A stretch of DNA of 64,000 bases, from assembly GCA_009760855.2 (NCBI GenBank), contig WPIO01000004.1, positions 1,621,001 to 1,685,000 on the forward strand, given 5' to 3'. The notes under the pieces were generated by a model. The model had not been told where the DNA came from. It ran no database searches and was given only the letters and a program-made list of their open reading frames with translations. Of the stretch, positions 33,911 through 45,266 are shown piece after piece (within the stretch, counting starts at the first letter, position 1; every line of letters starts with the position of its first letter). Made by a program: the position numbers and the translations under genes. The stretch is from Cristatella mucedo. Its lineage: Eukaryota > Bryozoa > Phylactolaemata > Cristatellidae.

Positions 33911-34438
33911 TTAATGTAATGTAATGTATCTCCGTCAGTAACTCCACACAGTCAAAAAGACCATGTGGGTGTTACGCAGGAGAGTTTTGTATAGCGCACT
34001 CACAGCCTAAGCGGCTTTCGGTACGCATTCGGTAGCCAACAGACTTCGTCTCATGCAACAAAGAGAAAGTGGGAAGCATAGCAGAGTCAGGAGAGCAACT
34101 GAGGTAGTGAGTAGCATAGAAGTAGCAGTTCAGGACCGCTGAAAAAGATGTGCCATAGTCGGCAGTTGGAGAGTAGTTGTCGTTGCGTAAGAATTGTGGA
34201 AGCGAGTTCCACAGTCTAGGACCTGCAGAGCTAAAGCTTCTGTCGCCAACTGTCTTTAAGCAGAGGAAAGGGACAGCTAATTTATTGTCCACACAGGACC
34301 TGAGGGCGCGAACAGGCTGAAACTGATGCAGCAGTTCAGCTAGGTATGAAGGAGCCAAGCCGTGGCGGGCCTTGTGGGTCAGCGTAAGAACTTTGCTCTG
34401 TATCCTTTGCTCAACCGGCAACCATCCTAGATCTTGCT
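33911..34438 (-). mobile_element. LINE-B 3' fragment with (TAATG)n end
   Basis: Reverse complement of the LINE-B C-terminus and 3' end. Readable on the minus strand: WLPVEQRIQSKVLTLTHKAR, then GLAPSYLAELLHQFQPVRAL. The tail on the plus strand starts TAATGTAATGTAATG. Very close to the 41.3-42.4 kb copy. Confidence 0.92.
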
Positions 34439-34439
34439 C

Positions 34440-34975
34440 CCAGTCAAGCAACACATTGACTTCAAGGTTTTGCCGCTCACTTCTAGGTCCCTTAATTCTT
34501 TTTTGCTCCAGCCTACCTATTTGATCTACTCCACCACCAGGCTAAGCATCGTGCCACTCGCTTTTCGGAATGTAATCGTTTACCTATACCTCGTACAAAC
34601 CTCCAACCCTTTGCAGAGCCTGCCTGTAGTTCGCAAGCTCTTGAAGGATGGAACTCACTGGCCAACTGGCGTCATGACATCCCCTTACATCACCACACTT
34701 AAAAAGAAAATAAAAACGCATCTATTTATGACAGCATTTAGTGGGTCCCTTTAATTCTTCCTTTGCCTGTTTATGCGAGCTGACAGGCTGCATGCAGCCT
34801 TTAGCCATATTTGCATGCTAACACTGTGCATGTCACCTCTAACCCTGTTATGCTTGTTTCATTGTACCTCTAACCCTTCGATCACGCTTCCTTTGAAGCA
34901 AATCTAAAGTGCATAGAAAAATTAGCTTCCTTGAGGGTTATTGATAAAAATGTATTCTAATTATTATTATAAACA
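34440..34975 (+). mobile_element. LINE-A 3' fragment abutting LINE-B
   Basis: Begins at CAGTCAAGCAACACATTGAC, inside the last quarter of the ORF, and runs to an ATT end. Its 5' end directly touches the truncated 5' end of the oppositely oriented LINE-B fragment. Confidence 0.85.
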
Positions 34976-35065
34976 ATATGTCTCGGCTTCTATTACAGTC
35001 CGCTGCCATATAACTGATTTGCGCCCCGTCGATCGATATCAATCTCGTCTTGGTCCTTAGCTTAC

Positions 35066-35233
35066 CAGCTTGCCGAGGTACTTCCGGCTCACCGACCAAT
35101 ACAGTGTACCTCGTGGAAGGTGCATGTGGTCAGTTATCTCATATGCGGCAATAGTTGAATCATAGCGGTAAAGCGATGACGGGACAAGCGCGAAACTGCT
35201 GTCGACGAGAGTCATGTCATCATCGATTCTAAT
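35066..35233 (-). CDS. L4-gene exon a: first laminin IV domain, N-terminal part
   Basis: 56 codons, phase 0 on both ends (acceptor GCTCGTTTCAG, donor CTG/GTAAGC). It reads from IRIDDDMTLVDSSFALVPSS to LPRGTLYWSVSRKYLGKL, where LYWSVSRKYLGKL is the L4 fyWxlPxxylGdkv motif. It is the most 5' exon I can assign with confidence. Upstream exons encoding the preceding laminin-EGF module must lie beyond 35.3 kb. Confidence 0.86.
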
Positions 35234-35404
35234 CTGAAACGAGCGCAATATTGTGCAAAAAATTCATAAGATGCTATGAAAAAGATCAAAAGAATATGTT
35301 TGGAGGTTTATATTGCTGCCACATGGACATAATAATAATCAAGGAATATTAAAGATACCTGCATACAAACTCTTCTGTTCTCCATCAAATGAGAGTATTT
35401 GCTT

Positions 35405-35455
35405 GTGTATATATGTGTGTGTGTGTGTGTGTCTGTGTGTGTCTGTGTGTGCTGT
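35405..35455. repeat. (TG)n microsatellite
   Basis: TG dinucleotides with a few TC interruptions, flanked by TATATA. Confidence 0.95.
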
Positions 35456-35667
35456 AGGATATTTTCAAGGCATATTATATGTGGATAGTACTTTTGGGGC
35501 AGTCTTCGCGTTAAAAAAAGCACTTAAAAATGCAAACCTATGAGAAGCCGCTGGTGGTAAAACTGAGACCGGCAGGCAGTTTTAGGCTCGGCGTAGGCTA
35601 GCCTTGATTAGCTAGCATGGGCTTTCTGATCCTTCGGTCTACCAATGGAGCTGTCTATCCTGACACA

Positions 35668-36072
35668 TGTAATAACAATAATAATAATAATAATAATAAT
35701 GCACTTGATAAAGCGCCGTCAGAAAATCTAATCTCTTTCTAGGCGCTTTACATTTGCTGCAAAGGGAAATGCAATTGAATGGTAAGTAAAATCATGCTTG
35801 AAAAAACAAACAAAATGAATAACATGGTTAGGAGTGACATGCACAGGGTCAGCATGCAAATGTGGTTAGTGGCAGCATGCACAGTGTCAGCACGCATAAG
35901 CACGTGAAGGACGAATCACAGGGGCCCACTAAATGCTGTCCTAAATAGGTGTCTTTTAAGTTCACTTTAAATGTGGTCAGGTCAGGGGATGTTCTGACGC
36001 AGGTCTGGAGGGAGTTCCAGGCTTTGGGAGCATATGAACTAAATGCACGGTCTCCAAAGGATTTAAGGTTTG
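35668..36072 (-). mobile_element. LINE-A 3' fragment with (AAT)n end
   Basis: Reverse complement of LINE-A from the AAT tail and hairpin into the last 40 codons, ending at ATTTAAGGTTTGGAATA. Followed by a short direct duplication of AATAAATCTTCA. Confidence 0.9.
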
Positions 36073-38463
36073 GAATAAATCTTCACATGGAATAAATCTT
36101 CAATCACTTATCAATGGGTCCCGGTATTTGAAAAGGTTGGCTCTCTAATCCATTCTTGATTTGATCGGTTTTAGTGACAACAATTGAGGTCTTTATAATA
36201 AAAAAGAGAGAGACAAAGTAAGACATAATGGTAGAGACCAGTGCAATGCAGCTTAAATAGATACAGGTAGTTACTAATACGCTACCAGCGAGTAATAGTC
36301 TAAGAGTCCAAGAACTGAGAGTAAAAGTAATAAGAAAAAATAAATCCCCGGAGCGATAGTCGTATCGATAGCCTGATTATCTAACCTGGTAAGTTAGTGT
36401 TTTTAAATCGATTCATTACTTGCATCTGGCGACAAAAGCTTGACATACTTACTCATTCATGAGTTGTCTAGAAGCTTAGGTAAAGCGTCCATCGAGGTTT
36501 GCCCAAGACTAACTGGAACCGCCTCAACCCCCCCCCCAGCGCATCCCGGACGTTGTTTAAGGCATACGCTCTCTGGTCGGAGAGACCAAATGGTCGAAAT
36601 TTAGCAATACATTTTAAAATTTGTACGAACGCACACCAGCATTCGTATATTAGAGCACAGCGATTAGATAGGAGCACGCGAGCTTGCAGAAATGCAAAGC
36701 CGACACTCAAGAGCCGAGGATGCCGAACGCCCAAGCAAAAGAGAGATTTCAATGGTAACATCTGTAAGAGCACTGGGACTGTAACTCGGAGATTTAGGTA
36801 TTAGGTTCTAGCTCAAAAATAAATAAGCTTTTGGAGTGCAAAGTCTCACTTCAGATGGTTTCGAATAGCTATGCATCTCAAAATTACTCACGGAATCAAT
36901 GCTTTGTTGGATTTTAATAGCTGAACAAGCTTTAATAACCAGTCAGCAGGTATTGGTCAACTATCATGACCCAGCATAACCTCCAAAAGAGCTTTTCGAA
37001 CCATTGAACGTGTAAGGAGTATAGTTTTATGGCAGAAACAACTCGACATACTGCATTTAAGTTGCCTGTAATCTTTAGCCCGGCCAGTGCGTGAGGTCAA
37101 GTGCACACACCCAGTATTTTGTCCAACAGCAAGTCTCAAAATCTTGGGTTCAGAGATCGGCTAATGTTGGTCAAAGTATGCGACTCCGGTTCTGCGTCGT
37201 TCACTCATCGAGCAAGTTCGGTCTGCTTCGATGGCTGCGAGGTGATGACTTAGGTTTGTAGCATTCGGAGACCAGCCAATAATTACTCCAAGCAGGTGGC
37301 CCTGGATTATGCTTCCAAGCATCTGGCGCCGGACTCGCCTGTTTTGATCAGTGCATAGTTCCAAGGTTCAGATACGAAGGAAAGCTTTGGCAGTCATTGC
37401 AAGACCAGAGCTTTTAGTTGTGTTCGCGCATACGTGTATTTAGCTTTTTCTCCAAACGAGCTGAAATGCCATAGTTACCACTGAGCCCGGAACTCCACTC
37501 GGTCAGGCATCCTGGCATCCCTGGACTTGGCTGGCACACTAACAAAAACAGCTTAAAAGTTCACATGTTGCTAATTTAATCATTTTCGTCGTTTTTGTGC
37601 TTATGCGCGATGGCAGCTCATTTTATTACTAATCGTTGAAATTACTCCTTTGCAACATATATCAAGTGGCTAGGAAGAGATTTATTTCTCTTTTTTTGGG
37701 AATACATAAGTTTTTTGTTATTATTGTTAACATGTTTTCTTCTTATAATTGTCAACTTGTAAGAGTTCGCATAGGGATATGTCTTTGTGGCATGATTGGC
37801 TTGTCTACAGGTAGGGGATGAATGCAGGTAGTGGATGGAGCCTGCTTGTTCGAACTTCTGAAAGTTATTGGCAAAACCCAGTAATTGTGAGCCGACTTCA
37901 GACCTTGACCTTCTTTTGACCTTCTTTCCACCCTTTCCACCTAGACACCGTGTCTAGATGCCTTACTTTGAAATTATTAGACAGTGATGTTGTGTCCACG
38001 TACCTGGTCTCTGTACAGGCCGCTGCTCTTGCAATTTGTCGACTGTCCAAAGCAGAAGCAGTCAATGCAGTCGGCAGGCACTCGTGCCCCAATGTTGAAT
38101 TTTGGGGGGCTGCAAATGGGGTTGAGAAGAGCTACAAAGAAAGCAAGCGATTGTCAAGGAGCCACTGTCTCCTCTGATTAGGCAACGTCCGAGTCATTAT
38201 CCTAGGCTTATTTTGCGGCGCATATGAGAGGTGCTCAGAAGCTTCGATCGAAGCCAATGTTACACGTTCCGTTAGAAGACAGGCTGCTTGCTGGTCTAGT
38301 GGTACGTGAGGTCAACTGTCATTGCTAGGGTTTTTGAGTTTATACCCGCTTGTACTGTTAACAATTTTTTATTTCAGATAACGCACAAATAGCGTCAATT
38401 GGCAGTTAACACACAAACGCACGCTCACACGCGCACAAAAACACACGCATACTGACACGTACA
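36073..38463. other. No gene recognised; possible worn LINE-A end
   Basis: Anonymous. The piece at about 37,487-37,700 resembles the LINE-A 3' end (GGAACTCCACTCGGTCAGGC, then GTGGCTAGGAAGAGATTTA), but only loosely. Minus-strand frames at 36,957-37,364 have no motif. A C-run lies at 36,527-36,537. Confidence 0.4.
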
Positions 38464-38692
<229 letters not shown>

Positions 38693-40194
38693 ACAGAGAG
38701 AAGACAGAGGGCGGGAGCAAGGGAGGGTGAGAATAATTAGCTTGGACGACTCAATGACTCAATGGTCGTCCTAATAGAACTTTTTCGATCTTTTATAAAT
38801 TCTGATTATTATTAGTTTGCAGTGTACAGACGCATAAGCTATTTTTGGATATGAGTTTTTACTCGATTATAGCATTAGCTGTGACGCTGCAAATAATCAT
38901 TGTCTTTATGCTAGCCAGCTATGAACTATTTACAAGAGTCCTTCGTGCATAATGTTTGTCAGTCCTATCGAACGATCTTCTGTAAACACTATTTAGAAAA
39001 GAAATAGCTCGTGTTGTGATAACGCTCCTATTCTTACCTCTTAAAAAGTAACCTGCTGAAAGGAGCATCCTGTCTGAGTGAAAAAATAACGATAATATTC
39101 TTATCAGGTCGTTTTTGGAGCACCCAAGGTAATTAAATCAGTATCAGAGGCCTTAAAAACCCGATTTACGCGAATGAAAAGAAACTTAGGGTTAGTAGCA
39201 TGTAAGGTGTGAGTATTCAAAAAACATGTAAAACAAGTGTAATGGTTAGGCCAGCATGCACTACAGAGAAAAACCCTATTATAAGAATAATTAATGATAA
39301 CCGTTTGCTTGACACCCAAAAGAGAAAAACCTATCCAGGCGCTTCATGGAGGAACCTTTAAAGATTCCGGGCTGCTAGAGAAAATATAACCTGCGGTTAG
39401 TGATACGCGTGGTATACATATAAGAAAAGCATTCGAAAGTAAGGAATCCTCATGTTTTGACCAGGATACTAAAGCAGAAAAGAAGGCTACTTTCCAGGCT
39501 ACTGTGCAGTTTTTTCAATTGAAGCTTTTCCCAACGTTAAGACAGCCTGGCTAAATCTCACATTCTCTTTTTATCCAGATGCTAATGCATTCAATGGATG
39601 CCTTTGACTAGCAGCAAGTAATATTATTCGCATTACGGCTAATAGTTCGCCCCATCCATCCTCAGCGTGAATTCTGTATCATGCGTTCACATTGGTCAAC
39701 ATACCACCAATTGCACAATGAACGGCGGCATGAGTGGTCTTGACGCATTGCTCACGCATATTTGCATTTTGGTATGCTTTAAGCCATAGCCATTTACTTA
39801 AATTTCTAGCAACATCTACGTCGCTCTTGACCTGATTCGGTGGTGTTGGGGTGTGTTATAGGTGCAGTGCACCGCTATTTGATGTAAAAGACACACTGGT
39901 GCAGTATGCCATATGTCAATTCTAAGGAAGATGATATTTGGGAGCCTAAAGCACCTCATCACTCCATGTAAATTGTTCGTGCTTGCTTCTTGGCATCAAG
40001 GAAACTGGTGCATCACTAAGTAATTTAACCTGGTTGAGATGGGAAAGACAGCTGCTCTCCGGTCTTACACCCAAGAGCACCGAAAATCGCCATTGCAGTG
40101 CCCCATGCAATGCAATTACGGCCTGCACCACTCAAAAAGGCTTTCGCTAGGCACCTAATTAGTGCGGCAACACTAGAACTAGGGAATTTAAAAG
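38693..40194. other. No gene recognised
   Basis: Anonymous. The segment near 39,300-39,360 (AAAACCTATCCAGGCGCTTCATGG) resembles the start of a reversed SINE1 tail, too short to call. Confidence 0.45.
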
Positions 40195-40612
40195 CTTCTG
40201 CCGTCTCCCTACTGCCGTTCCGATCAAAGACAATTAAACGAACAGTGGAGGACTAGCTGAGCTGTTATACTGAACGTCAAACTCGGCAAGTAAGTTCCAG
40301 CATTGCTGCAGAGCTAATCCATCCAAAAAGGCTGAATTTCTTCAGGTGTGAAAGGAATTTTTCAGGAATTCAGACTTGGGTCTTAGTCTCTTTGCTTGTA
40401 TTGCTTGATCTTAGGGTAGCACTTGATAGCAGCTGATCACAAAGACTTTCTTCAGAACCTCTAGTCTTGCGCAGGTTCTTGCTGCATCACTGGCACTATT
40501 GCATTGGTTTACGTCCTATTTAAGCAAGCGACTCCAGAGTATAGATGAGGAACAAAAAAGATCATCCGATGAAATAGTTAAGTAATTTGTACGTGTAATA
40601 TATAATCCAGTT

Positions 40613-40797
40613 AACTCAACTGCTCTCTGACTCTGCTATGCTTTCTACTTTTCTTTGTTGCGTGAAGTGGTGTATGTTGGCTACCGAATGCGTACCGAGA
40701 GTCTTCAGGCTGTGAGCGTAGTATACGAAACTCTCCTGCGTAACACCCACATGGTCTTTGTGGCTTTGTGAAGTTACAGACAGAGGTACATTACACA
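40613..40797 (+). mobile_element. LINE-B 3' tail nested in LINE-A
   Basis: Last 185 bp of LINE-B (CTCAACTGCTCTCTGACTC to GAGGTACATTACA), with an aberrant internal deletion of the RNMRTE segment. Sits inside the older LINE-A copy. Confidence 0.85.
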
Positions 40798-40925
40798 AGT
40801 TGCATTGTACCCTAAGAGAATTTTATCATCATTCAGGCACTTCACTTGCGTCACTGGGCTTGAGCCCACGACCTCGGCCATACCTTTGTCGGGGCGAGCA
40901 CCTTAGCCACTTGGCTAAACCCGCG
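40798..40925 (-). mobile_element. SINE1 copy
   Basis: Reverse orientation: TTGTACCCTAAGAGAATTTT tail, CAGGCACTTCACTTGC, GGCTTGAGCCCACGACCTCG, and a head with CACCTTAGCCACTTGGCTAA, the reversed A-box region. It adjoins the LINE-B tail directly. Confidence 0.85.
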
Positions 40926-41285
40926 ATGCAACCCTTAGTTCTATGCATGGTCTGCTTCCTTTGTCTATTTATACTTACCCTGTTTTCCATGTCATCGCCA
41001 AGAAAAATCTAGGCTGTCAAATTCGATGCAGTTGACACGTATGTGTACATATGTTTCGATGTCACCCAGCGCTCAAGGAGGTCCAACTCTCTTAACCCTC
41101 CTGCCGCAGCTGAAGTCAGCAAAAGTTCTCAAAATGAATGATGATAAAACCACATTAATAGCTATGAGCAATATGAGAGTCACTCAGAAATGTGAAAGCT
41201 TAACACTCAAAATCGGTCTCGTCAGCTTATCTCCTGTAGAATCTGCACGAAATCAGGGAGTTCTGTTCCAAAGTTATATATCCTA

Positions 41286-42375
41286 GGAAAAGTGATTAAG
41301 GCCCAGGGAATAGGATATCACTTCTATGCTGACGATACTCAGTTGTATTTGTCATTTAAACCGTCGGAATCTGCTGCAGCAACTGAGAAACTGAATGCTT
41401 GCCTTGCCGATATTCGATCCTGGATGTCGGAAAACTTCCTGAAATTAAATGACGATAAAACCGAATTGCTGCTCACAGGACACCCTAGGCGTGTGGCTGG
41501 ATTAAAAGGCTTTGATGTTCTAATAGGTGATGCTATTGTGCGACCTTCACCACGTGCTCGTAATCTAGGTGTCGTGTTCGACAGCTGCCTCAATTTAAAA
41601 AACTTCATTCAGAAGACTGCCTCTACAGCCAGCCATCACATTTGATCCCCATCCAAGATTAGAAGCTGTCTCCCACAGTGGCTTGTAAAAAATTTAACTA
41701 GCTCTTTAGTTCTGTCTCGGCTTGATTATTGTAATTCCCTTTTGGCTGGGCTACCAAAGAAAGCTATTATGCCACTACAGCGGACTATGAATATGGCTGC
41801 AAGGCTGGTCTTCAAGTCCCAGCGGTTTGAGCACGTGTCTCCTTTGCTGAAAGAGCTAGAATGGTTGCCGGTTGAGCAAAGGATACAGAGCAAAGTTCTT
41901 ACGCTGACCCACAAGGCCCGCCACGGCTTGGCTCCTTCATACCTAGCTGAACTGCTGCATCAGTTTCAGCCTGTTCGCGCCCTCAGGTCCTGTGTGGACA
42001 ATAAATTAGCTGTCCCATTCCTCCGCTTAAAGACAGGTGGCGACAGAAGCTTTAGCTCTGCAGGTCCTAGACTGTGGAACTCTCTTCCAAAATTCTTACG
42101 CAATGACATCTACTCTCCAACTGCCGACTATGGCACATCTTTTTCAGCGGTCCTGAACTGCTACTTCTATGCTACTCACTACCTCAACTGCTCTCCTAAC
42201 TCTGCTATGCTTCCCACTTTCTCTTTGTTGCGTGAGACGAAGTCTGTTGGCTACCGAATGCGTACCGAAAGCCGCTTAGGCTGTGAGTGCGTAATACAAA
42301 ACTCTCCTGCGTAACACCCACATGGTCTTTATGACTTTGTGGAGTTACTGACGGAGATACATTACATTACATTAC
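41286..42375 (+). mobile_element. LINE-B copy, best preserved, 5'-truncated
   Basis: Reverse-transcriptase C-terminal half and 3' end of LINE-B. One frame runs from before 41,292 to 42,314, interrupted only by a TGA at 41,643-41,645. Motifs: GYHFYADDTQLYLSFKP, LADIRSWMSENFLKLNDDKT, ARNLGVVFDS, LDYCNSLLAGLPKK, then WLPVEQRIQSKVLTLTHKAR and a C-terminal tail. The 3' UTR ends GGAGATACATTACATTACATT. Flanked by ATCCTA at 41,280-41,285 and 42,376-42,381, a plausible target-site duplication. Related to but clearly distinct from LINE-A; both are of L2/CR1 type. Confidence 0.92.
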
Positions 42376-42485
42376 ATCCTATATTTATGCTAGTGCATTA
42401 GCTCCATGTCAAGACTGCCTACTTTCAAATTCGCAACCCTCCGAGTTCACGTTCTCGGAGGGCGCTATACAAACATATCATTGTT

Positions 42486-44078
42486 ATTACTCTCCAATAG
42501 GTGTCAGCTGCCGCTAGTCAGTGCTGGCCTTTCGAATCACCCGATTGAATCACCAGAGCAAAATTTCACTCGTGCATCAGCAGCCGAGTATCTTACATGT
42601 TTAAAGAATTTAGCTATCTCCCCGAACCACTTCAGGCAGAGCGAAAACCATGCATGGTTTCTTGTAGAGCCGAGCGAGCTCTAAAACAAGGCAATAACGT
42701 TTCGGTGTTTCTCTAATTATTATTTGCTAGAGTAGAGGTTGATTCGAAGGAATCACATTGCATTACATCGTCGCTGAACGGGGCTGAATTTAAGAAATTA
42801 TTAACCGTTACTACCACGGCCCCGCGAATTACAATTGAACATTATTCGTTGCGATCTGAGGCATTAGGGTGGTACCATCGAAGGCCGCCACATGAAAAGC
42901 CTGACGCCTTGCGAGAATAAACTGTCTAGCAAAATAGCGTGGTAAAACACTATGCGCAAAATAACCCAAATTGAGAAAGGCTTAAAGATTGCAGGGGTGA
43001 TGCAGCATTGAGTTCAGGAGGGGCTCGGTAGCGTTTGTACAGAAAGCTGACCAGGTCTGCCTTAAAAGGATAAACAGCGAATCAAATAAACCTCAATTAC
43101 TGTAAGTACTTAAGTCTTTAGCTTAGTAAAGGCTCTAAGCTTATACGAAATGGGCTGTTCCGCTAGATACGGCTTGATTAGCCAGCAGAGATTTTCGAAC
43201 ACTTTAGGTAAACCTGTCTTCAGAATAATCTATATTTGGGTAGGATTTTGTTCCCAATATCAAAACGAATGGAAAAGCGATATTTCAGTCTACTATTTGA
43301 GACTCGTAAATCGTCTAGTCCAGAAAAATAAAGTTTGTGCATTGCAAATAAGTCTGATTATAGCAATTCTTGAGATTATAGGCGATTTTGAATTGCATAA
43401 ATTAAGAGACGAATATCTCAAAGAATATCTCCTGTTCAGAACGCAGGAACTTGACAGGTATGGGGATCATTGATTCGTTCTACTTTGGGCTTGGATTCGT
43501 TTACTTTTCCTCTATGGTTCCAACTAGGTAGCTGTACACATCACAGATTGCTACGCTACGGCCGAGGCCGAGCCCAGCGCACCTCTAGCTATCTTGGCGA
43601 GAACTGTGGAGAATTTAATTGGTTCTCGAGGATCGAATTGACACCTTCTTCGTGCAGGCACGGACTCCCAGTACGGATGAATGCGTGCTATTGATGGCAC
43701 ACTTGCCCCACTTAATTGCCAAGAAACAAAAACTCGTCGGCGATACTTTGAGGTGAAATCTCCGTCGGTGTTTATAAAATATTATTAAATTTATTCATTA
43801 AGACAAAATAGTATTAATATTAAAAATATCATACAATATAATGAATATTATTTTGGTTTAAAATAATAATAATATTATTGTATCTATTTAAAATATTATT
43901 AAATTTATTTGTTATTAAATCTTCAGGCTTTTATCTTTCCGTTACCGTGAATAGGGCTGTCGGGAGCTCTGTGCTTTCACAAAAGGATGCCACGTCATTA
44001 GCCACTACCTTTCGTTTAGGAAACGTTTGTGTCAGAAGAGTTGGACAATTGCTGAGGCGCCTTGGTGGCCGTGCACCG
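42486..44078. other. No gene recognised; one 107-codon frame; AT-rich patch
   Basis: A plus-strand frame at 43,150-43,473 encodes 107 residues ending ELDRYGDH with no motif I recognise, a good Kozak context or nearby splice sites. It may be chance. The stretch 43,770-43,920 is almost pure A+T. Confidence 0.4.
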
Positions 44079-45000
44079 TAATGTAATGTATCTCTGCCTG
44101 TAACCACAAAGCCATGAAGAGGAGGGGATGTTACCCTGGAGAGTTTTTTTTAGCACGCTCCATTCCTAAGCTGCGTTCGGTACCCATATGGGTGCTAACA
44201 GGCTTCACGCAACAAAGAACTTCAAGCTTTTGTCACTCAATTTGAGGTCCTTCGATTCTTTGGCTCCAGCCTACCTATCACATCTACTTTCCCACCAAGC
44301 TAAACATCGTACCATCGACTTTTCGGAATTTAAGTGTTCACCTGCAACTCGTACAAATCTCAAATACTTTGGTGACCAGGCTTTCAGTTCGAATGCTTCC
44401 AAAGCCTGGGACTCACTCTCGAATTTCCGCTCCACGCCACCTACTGACTTGTCCTCATTTAAAAAGAAACTAAAACGCACCTATTTATCGCAGCATGTAG
44501 TGGGTCCCTGTGATTAGTCCTTAATGTGCGTATATGCATGATGACACTGTGCAAGCTGCCACTAACCATACTTGCATGCTGACCTTGTGCATGTCACTAA
44601 TAACCATGTTATTCTTGTTGTTTATAGAGCATTGTGTAAGAGTTGCACAAGTGAGTTCTAAAGTCTAGGACATGGAAAGCAAACGCTTCTGCTACTAGCG
44701 GTCTGTAAGCGTGGGGATGGAGCTGCTAGTCTAAGGTCCGTGGAGGACTTGAGACCACGAGAAGGATTAAACTGGTGCAGCAGTTCAGCAATTTGCTAAG
44801 GAACCAAGCTGTGGCCTTGGCCTTATGGGTCAGCCTAACAACTTTGCTCAACGTAGCCACGTGATCAACCGGAAGCCGTGGCTGCTCATTCAGCAAAGGA
44901 GACACACGTGGTCAAACCTCGGAGATTTATGAACTAGCCATGGCAGCTATATTCATCGCCAGCTACAGTCTAGCTACCAGTTTAGCTCCCATCTTGCACA
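44079..45000 (-). mobile_element. LINE-B fragment split by LINE-A
   Basis: The (TAATG) end and 3' UTR are at 44,079-44,217. The C-terminal coding part (reversed GTGCAGCAGTTCAGC, CAACCGGAAGCCGTGG) resumes at 44,631 and runs to about 45,000. Some LINE-B sequence was lost at the insertion. Confidence 0.8.
44218..44630 (+). mobile_element. LINE-A 3' fragment nested in LINE-B
   Basis: Last 90 codons and part of the 3' UTR (AACTTCAAGCTTTTGTCACTC to GTTGTTTATAGAGC). The hairpin tail is missing, so this end is either deleted or was never copied. Confidence 0.82.
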
Positions 45001-45161
45001 AGCCACATTGCCTGAGACGATACTGATAAGTGGCGTTACTTAAGCAGGCTTTTAGATCCAGACAGGTAGAAGGCTTAACTGTGCCTAGAAGTTAGTGGTT
45101 GCACGACATCTTTAGCTAGTACTTTGAGCATAGAAAAAACACGCACTTAGCTTCTATTTCT
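45001..45161. other. Short unassigned segment
   Basis: Probably more of the LINE-B relic (TTAAGCAGGCTTTTAGATCC resembles the LDKDTT-equivalent reversed), too worn to call. Confidence 0.35.
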
Positions 45162-45266
45162 ATTAATTTTCTATTTCATTTGCTGCAAATGTAACGTGCA
45201 TAGAGAGAGATTGGGTTTTCTGATGTCGCTTTATCAACTGTATTGTTATTATTATTCTATTTAGGT
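45162..45266 (+). mobile_element. LINE-A 3' tail fragment
   Basis: TTTGCTGCAAATGTAACGTGC, hairpin AGAGAGAGATTGGGTTTTCTGA, GTCGCTTTATCAACTG and ATT repeats. Confidence 0.85.

Larger units (their letters stand above)
40195..42485 (+). mobile_element. LINE-A copy, old, broken by three later insertions
   Basis: Reverse-transcriptase part of LINE-A in plus orientation. It starts near CCCTACTGCCGTTCCGATC (LLPFLSK region), then reads LDL and IDHK-like text, LNDDKTTLIAMSN at about 41,130-41,170 and SARNQGVLFQS at 41,240-41,280. It resumes after LINE-B with TCAAGACTGCCTACTTTCAA (KSAYFQ) at 42,412. It ends in a tail-like GGAGGGCGCTATACAAAC. Heavily mutated. Confidence 0.8.

Noticed and set aside
43150-43473. 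107-codon plus-strand frame as a new gene
   Set aside because: No motif, no splice sites and no paralogue in the window. The length is within chance for AT-moderate DNA.
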